A stretch of DNA of 50,931 bases from Cyclobacteriaceae bacterium (GCA_025350305.1 JANXYC010000063.1:1-50931); one strand, 5' to 3'. Positions 17,986 through 29,168 are shown, counted from the first letter of the stretch. Numbers and translations: made by a program. Notes: generated by a model not told the origin, from the sequence alone.

Positions 17986-19059
17986 TCACTGCACCAAAAG
18001 CTTCCGCACAATTTTGCTCGCGGCATTTCCGGAACCATACAGTGATGTTGACGTTATGATCTTATCCTGATTCTTAATGAAACCCGCCAGAATTTTCTCA
18101 GTATCCGCACCGACAATTTCGTTAGCGCCTGCCTCGACGAGCTCCACCCACTCCGTTTGGTCGCGCAGGGTTAGGCAGAATTTTTCAAAGAAATAAGCCT
18201 CTTTCTGCAAGCCTCCACTGTCGGTAAGCACGAGCTTACAGTTTTCCAGCAAGGAAAGCATATCAAAGTATCCAATCGGCTCAATCACGTTAACATTCAG
18301 TTGCAGATTAAGCGATTTCAGAAAGCTACTGGTCCGTGGATGCAGTGGCATAACGACCGGCAACGTTTTATGAATTTCATTTAATGCTGTGCAGATAGAT
18401 ATCAACCGTTCGGGATCGTTTGTGTTTTCAGCACGATGCAAGGTTACGAGCACAAATCCATTTTTGTTGAGATGCTCTCTTTTAAGAATTGTAGAAGCCG
18501 CTCGTGCCTTTTGACGATAAAACAAAACAGCATCGTACATAACATCTCCCGGTTGTTCGATTAGGCAATCAAAATTCCTAAAGCCCTCTTTTTCAAGATT
18601 TTTGACGGCCGTTTGTGTAGGACAGAAAAGAAACTTGCTGATGCGATCGGTAAGAATCCGGTTGATTTCTTCCGGCATCTTCATATCGAAACTTCTAAGG
18701 CCAGCCTCAATATGAGCTACCGGAATATGAAGCTTGCTGGCGGCAAGTGCGCCGGCGAGGGTAGAGTTGGTGTCGCCGTAAACCAATACACTATCTGGTT
18801 TTTCTTTCAGCAATACTTCTTCAATTTTCTCTAACATTCTACCGGTCATCGCGCCGTGACCGAGGCTGTTGATCTCAAGATGGTAACGAGGTTCCGGAAT
18901 CTCCATCTCCTTGAAAAATACGTCCGACATATTCTCATCAAAGTGCTGACCGGTATGTACGACGATTTCGGGTATGCCCGACTTCTTAAATTCCCTTGAA
19001 ACGGTAGCGGCCTTTATGAATTGAGGACGTGCGCCGATGATGGTGAGGATCTTTATCAA
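17986..19059 (-). CDS. wecB: UDP-N-acetylglucosamine 2-epimerase (non-hydrolysing)
   Basis: Interconverts UDP-GlcNAc and UDP-ManNAc for surface polysaccharide. 357 residues, family length. Motifs: GARPQFIKAA at the N-terminus, HTGQHFDENMS, VYGDTNSTLAG, HIEAGLRSFD, and DSGGLQKEA in the C-terminal UDP-binding domain. The only workable start is TTG at 19059 (an in-frame TGA precedes it), a weak codon. It begins 6 bp after the stop of the acyl-CoA dehydrogenase gene, so the two are probably co-transcribed, although their pathways differ. Confidence 0.92.
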   Translation of the reverse strand: MIKILTIIGARPQFIKAATVSREFKKSGIPEIVVHTGQHFDENMSDVFFKEMEIPEPRYHLEINSLGHGAMTGRMLEKIEEVLLKEKPDSVLVYGDTNSTLAGALAASKLHIPVAHIEAGLRSFDMKMPEEINRILTDRISKFLFCPTQTAVKNLEKEGFRNFDCLIEQPGDVMYDAVLFYRQKARAASTILKREHLNKNGFVLVTLHRAENTNDPERLISICTALNEIHKTLPVVMPLHPRTSSFLKSLNLQLNVNVIEPIGYFDMLSLLENCKLVLTDSGGLQKEAYFFEKFCLTLRDQTEWVELVEAGANEIVGADTEKILAGFIKNQDKIITSTSLYGSGNAASKIVRKLLVQ

Positions 19060-19065
19060 ATGAAA

Positions 19066-20286
19066 TCAACTAAAGGCCGGTATACCAGTTATCTCATTAC
19101 CCAAAATCAACAAATGGATATCATGCGTGCCTTCATAGGTCACAACCGATTCCAGGTTCATCATGTGACGCATGATCGGATATTCGCCAGTGATGCCCAT
19201 GCCGCCGTGAATCTGCCGCGCTTCCCGGGCGATCTCCAGAGCAACCTGAACATTATTGCGCTTGGCCAACGAAATCTGCGCGGTAGTAGCTTTGCCTTCG
19301 TTCAGCAAGGTGCCCAGTCTCCAGTTGAGCAACTGCGCTTTGGTGATTTCGGTGAGCATCTCCGATAATTTTTTCTGTACCAACTGAAAAGAAGCAATCG
19401 GCTTGCCAAACTGGATGCGTTCTGCTGCGTACCGTCTTGCCGATTCATAGCAATCCATCGCAGCGCCCAGTGCACCCCAGGCAATTCCATAGCGGGCAGA
19501 ATCCAGGCACATCAGCGGTGCACCCAGCCCGCTTTTGTTTGGTAATAGATTTTCTTTTGGAACTTTCACATTATCAAACACTAATTCGCCCGTAGTGCTT
19601 GCCCGCAGCGACCACTTGCCGTGCGTTTCCGGAGTGGAGAAGCCCGGCATTCCACGCTCGACAATCAATCCGTGTATTCTTCCTTTCTCATCCTTTGCCC
19701 ATACCACAGCAAGGTCTGCTTTAGGGGAGTTGGAAATCCACATTTTTGTCCCATTCAGTAAATAGTGATCGCCCTTGTCTTTGAAGTTGGTGACCATGCC
19801 GTTCGGGTTTGAACCATGATCAGGCTCTGTCAGTCCAAAGCAACCCAGCCATTCACCGGCAGCAAGTTTGGGTAAGTATTTTTTGCGCTGCGCCTCGTTT
19901 CCGAATTTGTAAATGGGATACATCACCAACGACCCCTGCACAGAAGCAGTCGATCGCATGCCTGAATCACCGCGTTCAATCTCTTGCATCAGTATCCCAT
20001 AGGAAATATAATCAAGTCCGCCACCGCCGTATTCTTGCGGGATAGTGGGCCCAAACGCACCGATCTCTCCAAACTTCTTTACGATCTCGTAGGGAAAATG
20101 TGCGCGCTGTGCCCAGTCTTCTATGTAAGGTGAAATCTCCCGCTTCACAAAGTCACGAATGGAACTCCTGATCAATTTATGTTCTTCCGTCAGCAGGCTG
20201 TCGATTTGGTAAAAATCGGGGTGCTCATAAACATCTTGCTTCAGGGATTTTTTTGCTTTGGCAGACTGTGCTGTAATGGTTGACAT
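19066..20286 (-). CDS. Acyl-CoA dehydrogenase, glutaryl-CoA dehydrogenase type
   Basis: 406 residues with the flavin-dependent acyl-CoA dehydrogenase fold: an N-terminal helical domain, the middle beta domain with CFGLTEPDHGSNP, and a C-terminal helical domain with QIHGGMGITGEYP. The catalytic base is Glu385 in VTYEGTHDIH, the form seen in glutaryl-CoA dehydrogenase. GTKMWISNSPKADLAVVWAK also fits that subfamily. Expected reaction: glutaryl-CoA to crotonyl-CoA + CO2, late in lysine and tryptophan breakdown. The gene is divergent from kynA with 36 bp between start codons, which supports an amino-acid-catabolic role. Confidence 0.9.
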   Translation of the reverse strand: MSTITAQSAKAKKSLKQDVYEHPDFYQIDSLLTEEHKLIRSSIRDFVKREISPYIEDWAQRAHFPYEIVKKFGEIGAFGPTIPQEYGGGGLDYISYGILMQEIERGDSGMRSTASVQGSLVMYPIYKFGNEAQRKKYLPKLAAGEWLGCFGLTEPDHGSNPNGMVTNFKDKGDHYLLNGTKMWISNSPKADLAVVWAKDEKGRIHGLIVERGMPGFSTPETHGKWSLRASTTGELVFDNVKVPKENLLPNKSGLGAPLMCLDSARYGIAWGALGAAMDCYESARRYAAERIQFGKPIASFQLVQKKLSEMLTEITKAQLLNWRLGTLLNEGKATTAQISLAKRNNVQVALEIAREARQIHGGMGITGEYPIMRHMMNLESVVTYEGTHDIHLLILGNEITGIPAFS

Positions 20287-20322
20287 ACTATTTCTTAATT
20301 TGCGTCAAATTTAACGATTTGA

Positions 20323-21276
20323 ATGGATTCTTCCCTTGACCCAAAGTTACAGGAACAGTTACTCAAGCTTCAACAGAAGTATGCCGTGATGGGTCAGGAT
20401 TTGTCGTCGTACCTCGACGGGCTCTTGCATTCTGATTACCTGACTTACTGGGATTACATTCACCTTGATACCCTTCTAAGTCTTCAGAATCCAAAGACGC
20501 AATTTCCGGATGAACGGGTATTTATCACCTATCATCAGATTACAGAACTGTATTTCAATCTTGCGCTGTGGGAAATTGAACAAATTGTGGAACGCGCAAC
20601 ATTAGAAGAAGCTTTCTTTGTTGCTCGTTTGGACCGGATCATACGCTATTTCAAAAATCTCGCAGACTCGTTTGACGTCATGACAGACGGCATGGAGCGC
20701 GATCAGTTTCTTAAATTCAGAATGTCCCTTCTGCCCGCCAGTGGTTTTCAATCAGCACAATACCGGTTAATTGAAATATGCTCAACAGACATGATCAATC
20801 TGGTGGACGTCCAATATCGTGAAGCGGTGGAGGCGTGCAGTGATATTGGTCAGCAAGTCGAGAAACTTTACTGGCGGAGTGGAGCTACCGAATTGGCATC
20901 CGGAAAAAAAACGCTGACGCTTCAGCAGTTTGAAGAAAAGTACATGAAGCTATTTCAGGAAACCGGAATGAAACATCGCGACAAGAATCTTTGGAAATTA
21001 TATACGGCAAATTTTTCCGGGAATGCCAGCGTGATTTCCCGGCTCCGTGAATATGATTTGTTTGCCAACGTATATTGGCCGCTGGCACATATGAAATCAG
21101 CGGCCCGCTACCTTCATAAAGACCCTGAAGACATCAAAGCAACCGGCGGCACAAACTGGCAGAAATATTTACCGCCCCGATTTCAAAAGATTATGTTCTT
21201 TCCGGAGTTGTGGTCCGATCAGGAAAAGTCAGAATGGGGTAGGGCCGGTGTGGAGAAAGCACTGCGGCAGGTTTAG
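20323..21276 (+). CDS. kynA: Tryptophan 2,3-dioxygenase family protein
   Basis: Heme enzyme opening the indole ring of tryptophan to N-formylkynurenine. 317 residues. Visible family features: YLTYWDYIHLDTLLSLQ near residue 40, ITYHQITELYFN with distal His71, SGFQSAQYRLIE with substrate-binding Arg148, axial heme ligand candidate His256 in YWPLAHMKSA, and TGGTNW near 275. The GGT replaces the more usual GTGGS, as in the shorter Bacteroidota members. No kynureninase or formamidase is near it. Head-to-head with the glutaryl-CoA-dehydrogenase-type gene. Confidence 0.9.
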   Translation: MDSSLDPKLQEQLLKLQQKYAVMGQDLSSYLDGLLHSDYLTYWDYIHLDTLLSLQNPKTQFPDERVFITYHQITELYFNLALWEIEQIVERATLEEAFFVARLDRIIRYFKNLADSFDVMTDGMERDQFLKFRMSLLPASGFQSAQYRLIEICSTDMINLVDVQYREAVEACSDIGQQVEKLYWRSGATELASGKKTLTLQQFEEKYMKLFQETGMKHRDKNLWKLYTANFSGNASVISRLREYDLFANVYWPLAHMKSAARYLHKDPEDIKATGGTNWQKYLPPRFQKIMFFPELWSDQEKSEWGRAGVEKALRQV

Positions 21277-21340
21277 GGCTTCACTCAACCTACTTCACAA
21301 CAAATAATTTATTATTTTTACTGATTATAAATCCCTGTCT

Positions 21341-23146
21341 GTGAAGAAGTTTGTCTGCTTGGCGGTAGTATCTGCTTTTCCATTGCCTGGGTGGGCTCAG
21401 AGCATCACGCGGTATGTTTATTACGACGCTGCAAAGAAGAATACTAAGGAAATTTATCAAGTAAAGGACACGATCCAGAATGTCCTTTCCGGACGTTATA
21501 TATCGTATTTCCTAAACGGGAACATGGAGTCGAAAGGTCAGTTTGTCAGCAATGAGACGACAGGTGTATGGGAATTTTATTTTGAGACAGGCAATCTAAA
21601 AATGCGTGGTATTCTTCGGCAGGGTTCCAACTATGGCCGCTGGGAATACTTCTTTGAAAATGCTGTAAAAAGTATGGAGGGTACCGTGAATGGAAAAAAC
21701 AAAGAAGGAGAATGGAAAATCTACTACGAAAGCGGAGAACTAAAGGAGAAGGGTGACTATGTTGCCAACAAACGTTCAGGACTTTGGAACACATATTTTG
21801 AAGATGGAACACGCAAGGGCGAAATTGAGTACATCGACGATCATGGCCGGTACACGGAGTACTTTCATAATGGAAAAGTATATGCGGAAGGACCCCGGTC
21901 GGGCGCCAGAAATGTTGGTCAATGGCGATACTTTGCGGAGGATGGTTCGCTTCAATTGGAAGGCGAATTTGTGAATGGGAAGAAGAATGGAGAATGGAAA
22001 CACTATTATTCATCGGGAAAAATTTCTTCTTCCGGGTTTTATGAGAATGATGAAGCATCGGGCACGTGGAAGTTTTTTTTCGAAGATGGAACCGTTAGTT
22101 CTACTGGGGAATTTGTGGGCAGAACTAAAAATGGCTATTGGAGCAGCTTCAACAAGGATGGTTCAATGAAAAGCGAAATTACGTATGCCAATGGCTCAGG
22201 AGAATACCGTGAATACTATCCAGGGAAAAAACTTAGGACTAAAGGGATGATCATAAGTGGCAAGTACGAAGGTAAGTGGCTATATTATTCAGAAAATGGA
22301 AAGCTGGAAGGCGAATGTGATTTTCAGAAGGGTAAAGGAAAGTTCAAAGGCTATTACCCGAGTGGAAATTTGCAGACGAAGGGCCAGATGGATGATGACT
22401 TGCGGGTAGGCACGTGGGAACTGTATGAGCCGGACGGGACCCTTTCTGGCTACTACAAACCTTTTTACGAGAATAATGAGTTGGCCGGTGAGATTAATTC
22501 GCTGATAAATAAGAGCAAGGCTGTGCCGGCAGTATCCCGTACAACACGAAAGCAAGGGTTCTACTATTTTCAACCGCGTGTCCCGGAGTATCACAGTGTA
22601 ATTATTGGCGGCAATCCTATGCTTTCATTTATTGGCCGCATGCCCTTGGCGGTCGAGTTTTACAACCAGGAGCGACTGGGCCATGAGTTTGAGTTTGAAG
22701 GAATCCGATCACCCTTCTTCACAGCTGACTCCGAAGTGCCCTCGGGAAAAGTCTTCCAACGAGGGTATTCCATTGCCTTGAAGCAGAAATTTTACAATAC
22801 GATTAAGACCGGCATGTGGTATTTTGGCCATGAAGTAAGGTTTACCAATATTGGCTATTTCAATAACATGACTTTCCCGCAGGCACCTAATAATATAATT
22901 ACTGCAAGCGCCTCGGAGCAGCGTGCAGAGTATGGCGTGATGTTGGGTACACGTCTGATGCAAAAGAACGACGGTGATGGCTTCACCATAGATGCAGTGA
23001 TCGGTTATAACATCGGTTATCGGTCGATAGACATAGAACCTATATATAAGGATGCTTTCAGCAATATTGACCAGACCAGATTGTCACAGAGTTTCAGGTT
23101 CGGATTGAATTTCGGATACTCCTTCTCGTTTGATGGCAGGAGGTAG
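21341..23146 (+). CDS. MORN/YwqK-repeat envelope protein with C-terminal beta domain
   Basis: 601 residues from GTG 21341, with a signal peptide (VKKFVCLAVVSAFPLPGWAQ). Residues about 45-390 are some fourteen MORN_2/YwqK-type repeats of about 22-24 residues (G.W.YY...G.l...G.y..g...G), for example GEWKIYYESGELKEKGDY. The last about 180 residues change character to alternating strands with aromatic ends (YSIALKQKFYN, FGLNFGYSFSFDGRR), like a small outer-membrane barrel. YwqK-type repeats are annotated as antitoxin-like in some families, but no toxin gene is adjacent and this one is exported. The function is unknown; a surface or outer-membrane location is inferred. Confidence 0.8.
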   Translation: MKKFVCLAVVSAFPLPGWAQSITRYVYYDAAKKNTKEIYQVKDTIQNVLSGRYISYFLNGNMESKGQFVSNETTGVWEFYFETGNLKMRGILRQGSNYGRWEYFFENAVKSMEGTVNGKNKEGEWKIYYESGELKEKGDYVANKRSGLWNTYFEDGTRKGEIEYIDDHGRYTEYFHNGKVYAEGPRSGARNVGQWRYFAEDGSLQLEGEFVNGKKNGEWKHYYSSGKISSSGFYENDEASGTWKFFFEDGTVSSTGEFVGRTKNGYWSSFNKDGSMKSEITYANGSGEYREYYPGKKLRTKGMIISGKYEGKWLYYSENGKLEGECDFQKGKGKFKGYYPSGNLQTKGQMDDDLRVGTWELYEPDGTLSGYYKPFYENNELAGEINSLINKSKAVPAVSRTTRKQGFYYFQPRVPEYHSVIIGGNPMLSFIGRMPLAVEFYNQERLGHEFEFEGIRSPFFTADSEVPSGKVFQRGYSIALKQKFYNTIKTGMWYFGHEVRFTNIGYFNNMTFPQAPNNIITASASEQRAEYGVMLGTRLMQKNDGDGFTIDAVIGYNIGYRSIDIEPIYKDAFSNIDQTRLSQSFRFGLNFGYSFSFDGRR

Positions 23147-23220
23147 GGGTTGAAATTAATGAACTTGGCAAAGTAGGATAACTGCCATCTGGTAATGATT
23201 TCTTGCCTAAGGCTCATTTC

Positions 23221-24801
23221 ATGGTACGCAGACAGATTGAATTAATACTCTCTCCACAGGAGGCGTTTGACTCCGCACTTTTTCAACAGACGGTTTCAGC
23301 CCGGTTGCACCTTGCACCCACCGGTGATAGTGCCTTTCGATTGTTGCGGAGATCGATTGACGCACGTAGCCGCAATGTGGTAGTGAAAGTATTGTGTGAG
23401 ATTATTCCAAAAGAAGCGGTACATAAATCAATTTCGTACCAGGCTAACTATCCGGATGTATCAAAGTCGAAGTCGGTGGTGATTGTAGGGGCAGGCCCGG
23501 CTGGCTTGTTTGCCGCTCTTCGGCTAATAGAATCCGGTTGTAAGCCAATCGTAATTGAAAGAGGTAAAGATGTGCAGTCTCGCCGACGCGACATCGCTGC
23601 CATCAACAAGAATCACCTCGTAAATCCTGAGTCAAATTACTGCTTTGGTGAGGGCGGAGCGGGCACTTATTCAGATGGGAAACTATACACCCGCTCCACC
23701 AAGCGAGGTGACATAAAAAAGATCCTCGAGATTTTGGTAGCCCATGGCGTCTCAGAGGAAATACTGTATGACGCACATCCGCACATCGGTACCAATAAAC
23801 TTCCACAACTGGTGAAAGAACTCCGTGAAAGTATACTGAGGGCAGGCGGAGAGATTCACTTTAATACGAAAGTGACCGGGTTGATGCTCTCTACAAATGA
23901 AATAATGGGTGTTGTTACAAATGAAGGAGAGAGAATTGAAGGAGCTGCTGTTATCCTTGCAACCGGTCATTCGGCCCGGGATATTTTTGAATTGCTCCAT
24001 AGCCTGAAGATTTATCTGGAAGTAAAACCTTTTGCGATGGGAGTCAGGGTGGAGCATCCGCAGCAAATGATTGATAGGGTCCAATATCATTGCGCGGTAG
24101 ACCGGGGGCTTTATTTGCCGGCATCGTCGTATTCACTTGTCCATCAGGCAGTGGTCAATGGCAAGCAGCGGGGGGTTTTCTCATTTTGTATGTGCCCTGG
24201 TGGTTTTATTGTTCCAGCTGCCACCGCGCCCGGCGAGATCATTGTTAACGGGATGAGCCCCTCGCGCCGCGATTCCAGGTTCGCCAACTCCGGGATTGTG
24301 GTGGCCGTAGAAACTTCTGACCTTAAGAAATACGAAAAGTATGGTGCGCTGGCCGGTTTGATTTTTCAAAGGGAAATTGAGCAAAAGGCCTGTGCAATGG
24401 CTGCCGGTAATCAATCGGCCCCGGCCCAGCGATTGGCGGATTTTGTGGAGGGTAAAATCTCCTCATCTCTTCCCGAAACATCCTATCAGCCCGGACTCAT
24501 CTCATCGGAGGTCGCAGCCCTATTTCCCACCTTTATTTCTGAAAGTTTAATACAAGGATTCAGGAATTTTGGGAGCAAGATGAAAGGTTATATCACCAAT
24601 GAAGCACAGGTAGTTGGAGTGGAAAGCCGAACATCTTCTCCGGTCCGAATTCCCAGGGACAAAGATGGATTGGAACATCCGCAGGTGCGACGTTTGTTCC
24701 CGTGCGGTGAAGGTGCTGGCTATGCAGGAGGCATCGTATCGGCCGCGATGGATGGTGAGCGGGTTGCCGATGCTGTTATTAAAAAGTATGTTGAATCTTA
24801 A
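23221..24801 (+). CDS. FAD-dependent dehydrogenase (COG2509-like)
   Basis: 526 residues from ATG 23221 (a TTG 18 bp earlier is in frame). A short N-terminal region precedes the FAD-binding Rossmann motif VGAGPAGLFAALRL at about residue 91. Further family features are CFGEGGAGTYSDGKLYTR, ILATGHSARDIFELL and a C-terminal FPCGEGAGYAGGIVSAAMDG that closes the FAD site. These match a widespread but biochemically uncharacterised dehydrogenase family; the substrate is not known. Transcribed with the CoA-binding-protein gene 28 bp downstream. Confidence 0.88.
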   Translation: MVRRQIELILSPQEAFDSALFQQTVSARLHLAPTGDSAFRLLRRSIDARSRNVVVKVLCEIIPKEAVHKSISYQANYPDVSKSKSVVIVGAGPAGLFAALRLIESGCKPIVIERGKDVQSRRRDIAAINKNHLVNPESNYCFGEGGAGTYSDGKLYTRSTKRGDIKKILEILVAHGVSEEILYDAHPHIGTNKLPQLVKELRESILRAGGEIHFNTKVTGLMLSTNEIMGVVTNEGERIEGAAVILATGHSARDIFELLHSLKIYLEVKPFAMGVRVEHPQQMIDRVQYHCAVDRGLYLPASSYSLVHQAVVNGKQRGVFSFCMCPGGFIVPAATAPGEIIVNGMSPSRRDSRFANSGIVVAVETSDLKKYEKYGALAGLIFQREIEQKACAMAAGNQSAPAQRLADFVEGKISSSLPETSYQPGLISSEVAALFPTFISESLIQGFRNFGSKMKGYITNEAQVVGVESRTSSPVRIPRDKDGLEHPQVRRLFPCGEGAGYAGGIVSAAMDGERVADAVIKKYVES

Positions 24802-24829
24802 TACGGTAGCGAGTTTTTAAACATTGAGT

Positions 24830-25198
24830 ATGAGTAAGAAAACTGTCATCATAGGGGCTTCCCCAAATCCTTCGCGTTATGCATACATTGCTGCCAGGAT
24901 GCTTATGGATTACGGGCATGAGATTGTTCCGGTTGGAATAAAAAAAGGTGAAGTCTTTGGTCATGAAATACAAGACTTACGGAAAAAAGAAAAAATAGAA
25001 AATATCGACACCGTAACCTTGTACATTGGCGCGCGCCATCAGCCGGAATGGTATGATTACATCGTGAGCTTGAAGCCTGCACGGGTCATCTTCAACCCCG
25101 GCACGGAGAACCCGGAGTTCATTCAGAAAGTCACTGATTCGGGATCTGAAGCGATAGAGGCTTGTACGTTGGTTATGTTGCGATCCGGACAATACTAA
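24830..25198 (+). CDS. CoA-binding domain protein (YccU-like)
   Basis: 122 residues, a single Rossmann CoA-binding domain. It opens with KKTVIIGASPNPSRYAY, then GHEIVPVGIKKGEVFG, IDTVTLYIGA, FNPGTENPEF and ends with EACTLVMLRSGQY, where the EAC.LVMLR words are typical of the YccU group. A TTG two codons earlier is possible, but ATG 24830 fits better. The role is probably binding a CoA-type ligand; no catalytic domain is attached. Confidence 0.88.
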   Translation: MSKKTVIIGASPNPSRYAYIAARMLMDYGHEIVPVGIKKGEVFGHEIQDLRKKEKIENIDTVTLYIGARHQPEWYDYIVSLKPARVIFNPGTENPEFIQKVTDSGSEAIEACTLVMLRSGQY

Positions 25199-25281
25199 TT
25201 GGTAACCAGTGATCGGTATTCGGTGAGTCGGTTTGGGAACCTGATAACCGATTACTGTGATTACTGAATACCGATTACCAA
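25199..25281. terminator. Inverted GATTACC-family repeat between convergent genes
   Basis: TTGGTAA...TCGGTATTC on the left and GAATACCGATTACCAA on the right can pair apart from a 7-nt insertion. The repeat fills the whole space between the CoA-binding gene stop (25198) and the NTF2-like gene stop (25282). It could end transcription from both sides. The same words occur at 29117-29160 and 44878-44906. Confidence 0.5.
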
Positions 25282-25746
25282 CTAATGTGGCGGGTATTTC
25301 GCAACGGCATTTAGACACACAATCTTCCATTTGCCATCCTTACCTTTTTCAAGGACCCGGATTTCTGCCGTTTCATCGCGGTCAATGTCATCCGTGACTT
25401 TCTGAATAAAGCGGGCATAGGCCCCCGAGCCATACACTCTGATTTCCAGCCACACCCTGTCAATTTTAGATTTGGATGGTTTTGCTGTGCGAAAGTATTC
25501 ATCAAAATTACGCTTGATATTTTCGGTGCCCTCCAGAACGCTTCCAGCCGTTGAATCTGAATAGGACCAAAACGTGTACGACGCATCGAGCCAGTTGGAC
25601 TCCCAGTTTTTACGGTCTACCCCGAAGAATGAGGTCGTTTCCTTTTCGATAACAGATTTAATCGCATCCTTGTCGGGTTGGGCTACAACGGAAATGCAGA
25701 CCAACCAAAACAGGCTGGTGAGCGTAATGCCTAGTTTTGTTTTCAT
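25282..25746 (-). CDS. Secreted NTF2/SnoaL-like protein
   Basis: 154 residues with a signal peptide (MKTKLGITLTSLFWLVCISVVAQ). The mature part has the cone-like NTF2 fold pattern: an opening helix (DKDAIKSVIEKETTSFFGVD), W-rich loop (SNWLDASYTFWSYSD), helix (GTENIKRNFDEYFR) and the final strands (VWLEIRVYGSGAYARF, AEIRVLEKGKDGKWKIVCLNA). DUF4440/SnoaL-like proteins of this type may be enzymes or binding proteins; nothing here tells which. Location periplasmic or secreted. Confidence 0.8.
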   Translation of the reverse strand: MKTKLGITLTSLFWLVCISVVAQPDKDAIKSVIEKETTSFFGVDRKNWESNWLDASYTFWSYSDSTAGSVLEGTENIKRNFDEYFRTAKPSKSKIDRVWLEIRVYGSGAYARFIQKVTDDIDRDETAEIRVLEKGKDGKWKIVCLNAVAKYPPH

Positions 25747-25976
25747 AAGGTTTGGTGGTTTGGTAGGTATTAGAAATTTAACAAAAAATGGCGAACCAAT
25801 GAAATATGATTGACTTTTTCTATAAAACGGTAGCCCGGTGTCCGTCTTTAGACCTGGTTACCAATAAGATGCCTTACCTGCGAAATATTTTGACAGCCAG
25901 GGTAGGAAATATGACAAAAGTCACATTGATCTCCGGGGCTTAGCGCTAAATTTATGCAACAAAAAAAACCGAAATT

Positions 25977-26939
25977 ATGCCGATTGATGAAAAAGTAATA
26001 CGGATTAAGGACCTGATCGTTAAGCCTAATCATAAAATAAAAACACGGGATTTTGCTACGAAGTATGAAGGTAAAACCCTTACAAAACAGAATGCTGAAC
26101 GAATCCTCGAAATAAGCCGGAAGAATTTGGCGAAAATCCAGGACGAGCTTTATGCTCACAATAAGTACAGTGTACTGATCGTCTTACAGGCAATGGATGC
26201 CGCAGGAAAAGATGGAGCGGTGAAGCACATCATGTCTGGATTTAATCCATTGGGTGTAAAGGTGTATAGTTTTAAAGCACCCACTGCACATGAACTGGAT
26301 CACTATTATTTTTGGAGACATGAACTGGCATTGCCGGCCCGTGGTGAAATAGCCATTCATAACCGGTCGCATTATGAAAATGTTCTGGTCACACGGGTTC
26401 ATCCCACATACGTATTAGGCGAAAATATTCCCGGCATTGATTCACTCGATAAAATAAACAAAACTTTTTGGGAGGGCCGCTTCAAGCAGATAAGAAGGTG
26501 GGAAAAGAATCTTACGGAGAATGGTATCATTATCATGAAATTCTTTCTCAACGTTTCAAAAAAAGAACAAAAGAGGCGATTTCTTGAACGTATTGAGGAT
26601 CCAACCAAAAACTGGAAATTCTCTTTAAGTGACTTAAAAGAACGAGCGTACTGGGACCAGTATCAGGAAGCCTATGGAGAGGTCATCAGTGCCACCGCTA
26701 CAGAGAATGCTCCATGGTTCATTATTCCTGCGGATGATAAATGGTATGCGCGCCTCGCCATAGCCTCTGTCATTCATAAACAATTCAGCAAGCTGGAGTT
26801 GAGTTATCCTTCTGTTAGTGAAGCGCAGAAGGCAGAACTTCAAAAAGCCAAGGTTCAGCTAATGGGTGAAGAAGAATCGAAGAACATGAAGAAGGTCGGA
26901 TCGACAGGGAAGACCTCTTCAAAAAAGAGACAACAGTAG
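25977..26939 (+). CDS. Polyphosphate kinase 2 family protein
   Basis: 320 residues, one PPK2 domain. Walker A-like MDAAGKDGAVKHIMSGFNP (Asp74, Lys78), then the R/H-rich segment HNRSHYENVLVTRVHP near 128 and the lid FLNVSKKEQKRRFLERIEDP match PPK2 polyphosphate:nucleotide phosphotransferases. These use polyphosphate to phosphorylate nucleoside mono- or diphosphates. The tail (KKVGSTGKTSSKKRQQ) is basic and could bind polyphosphate; this is inference. With ppk1 and ppx about 2-5 kb away it forms a polyphosphate neighbourhood. Confidence 0.92.
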   Translation: MPIDEKVIRIKDLIVKPNHKIKTRDFATKYEGKTLTKQNAERILEISRKNLAKIQDELYAHNKYSVLIVLQAMDAAGKDGAVKHIMSGFNPLGVKVYSFKAPTAHELDHYYFWRHELALPARGEIAIHNRSHYENVLVTRVHPTYVLGENIPGIDSLDKINKTFWEGRFKQIRRWEKNLTENGIIIMKFFLNVSKKEQKRRFLERIEDPTKNWKFSLSDLKERAYWDQYQEAYGEVISATATENAPWFIIPADDKWYARLAIASVIHKQFSKLELSYPSVSEAQKAELQKAKVQLMGEEESKNMKKVGSTGKTSSKKRQQ

Positions 26940-27055
26940 AATTTACCCGCCGTTGTCCCATCGAATCACATTGCGGACTCGTGCCTCGGCCGCTAAAACG
27001 TAAGCAAATGAGGGACGCAGCTGGCCACCTGATCACTAAACGTCTCCGCGACATT

Positions 27056-27077
27056 CCTCTGCGCGCTCCGTGTTTAA
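27056..27077. repeat. Reverse-sense CACAGAG-type repeat remnant
   Basis: TCCTCTGCGCGCTCCGTGTT reads, in reverse complement, as a relative of the TAACACxGCGATGCACxGAG words at 13937 and 31408. It lies in the 212-bp spacer before gyrB. A TATTTTTG at 27124-27131 resembles the Bacteroidota -7 element (TAnnTTTG), but I could not find a good -33 partner. Confidence 0.4.
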
Positions 27078-27142
27078 AAGGCATTATTTATCCAAAAAAT
27101 GCTGAAAGCGTGGCAAAAACGCTTATTTTTGACCCCTTGTAA

Positions 27143-29110
<1,968 letters not shown>

Positions 29111-29116
29111 GTAAAT

Positions 29117-29160
29117 GGTAATCGGTAATCAGTTTGCAATTACCGATCACGATTACCGAT
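29117..29160. repeat. Inverted GATTACC-family repeat between gyrB and ppk1
   Basis: ATCGGTAAT (29121-29129) and ATTACCGAT (29139-29147) are an exact 9-bp inverted pair, with further GGTAAT/ATTACC words outside. An in-frame ATG inside it (29115) would wrongly extend ppk1. Confidence 0.7.
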
Positions 29161-29168
29161 CACCGACC

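Noticed and set aside
21341..22440. YwqK-type antitoxin function for the MORN-repeat protein
   Set aside because: The protein has a signal peptide and no toxin gene is next to it.
29115..29168. Upstream start for ppk1
   Set aside because: The 18 added codons translate the GATTACC repeat; the family-like N-terminus starts after ATG 29169.
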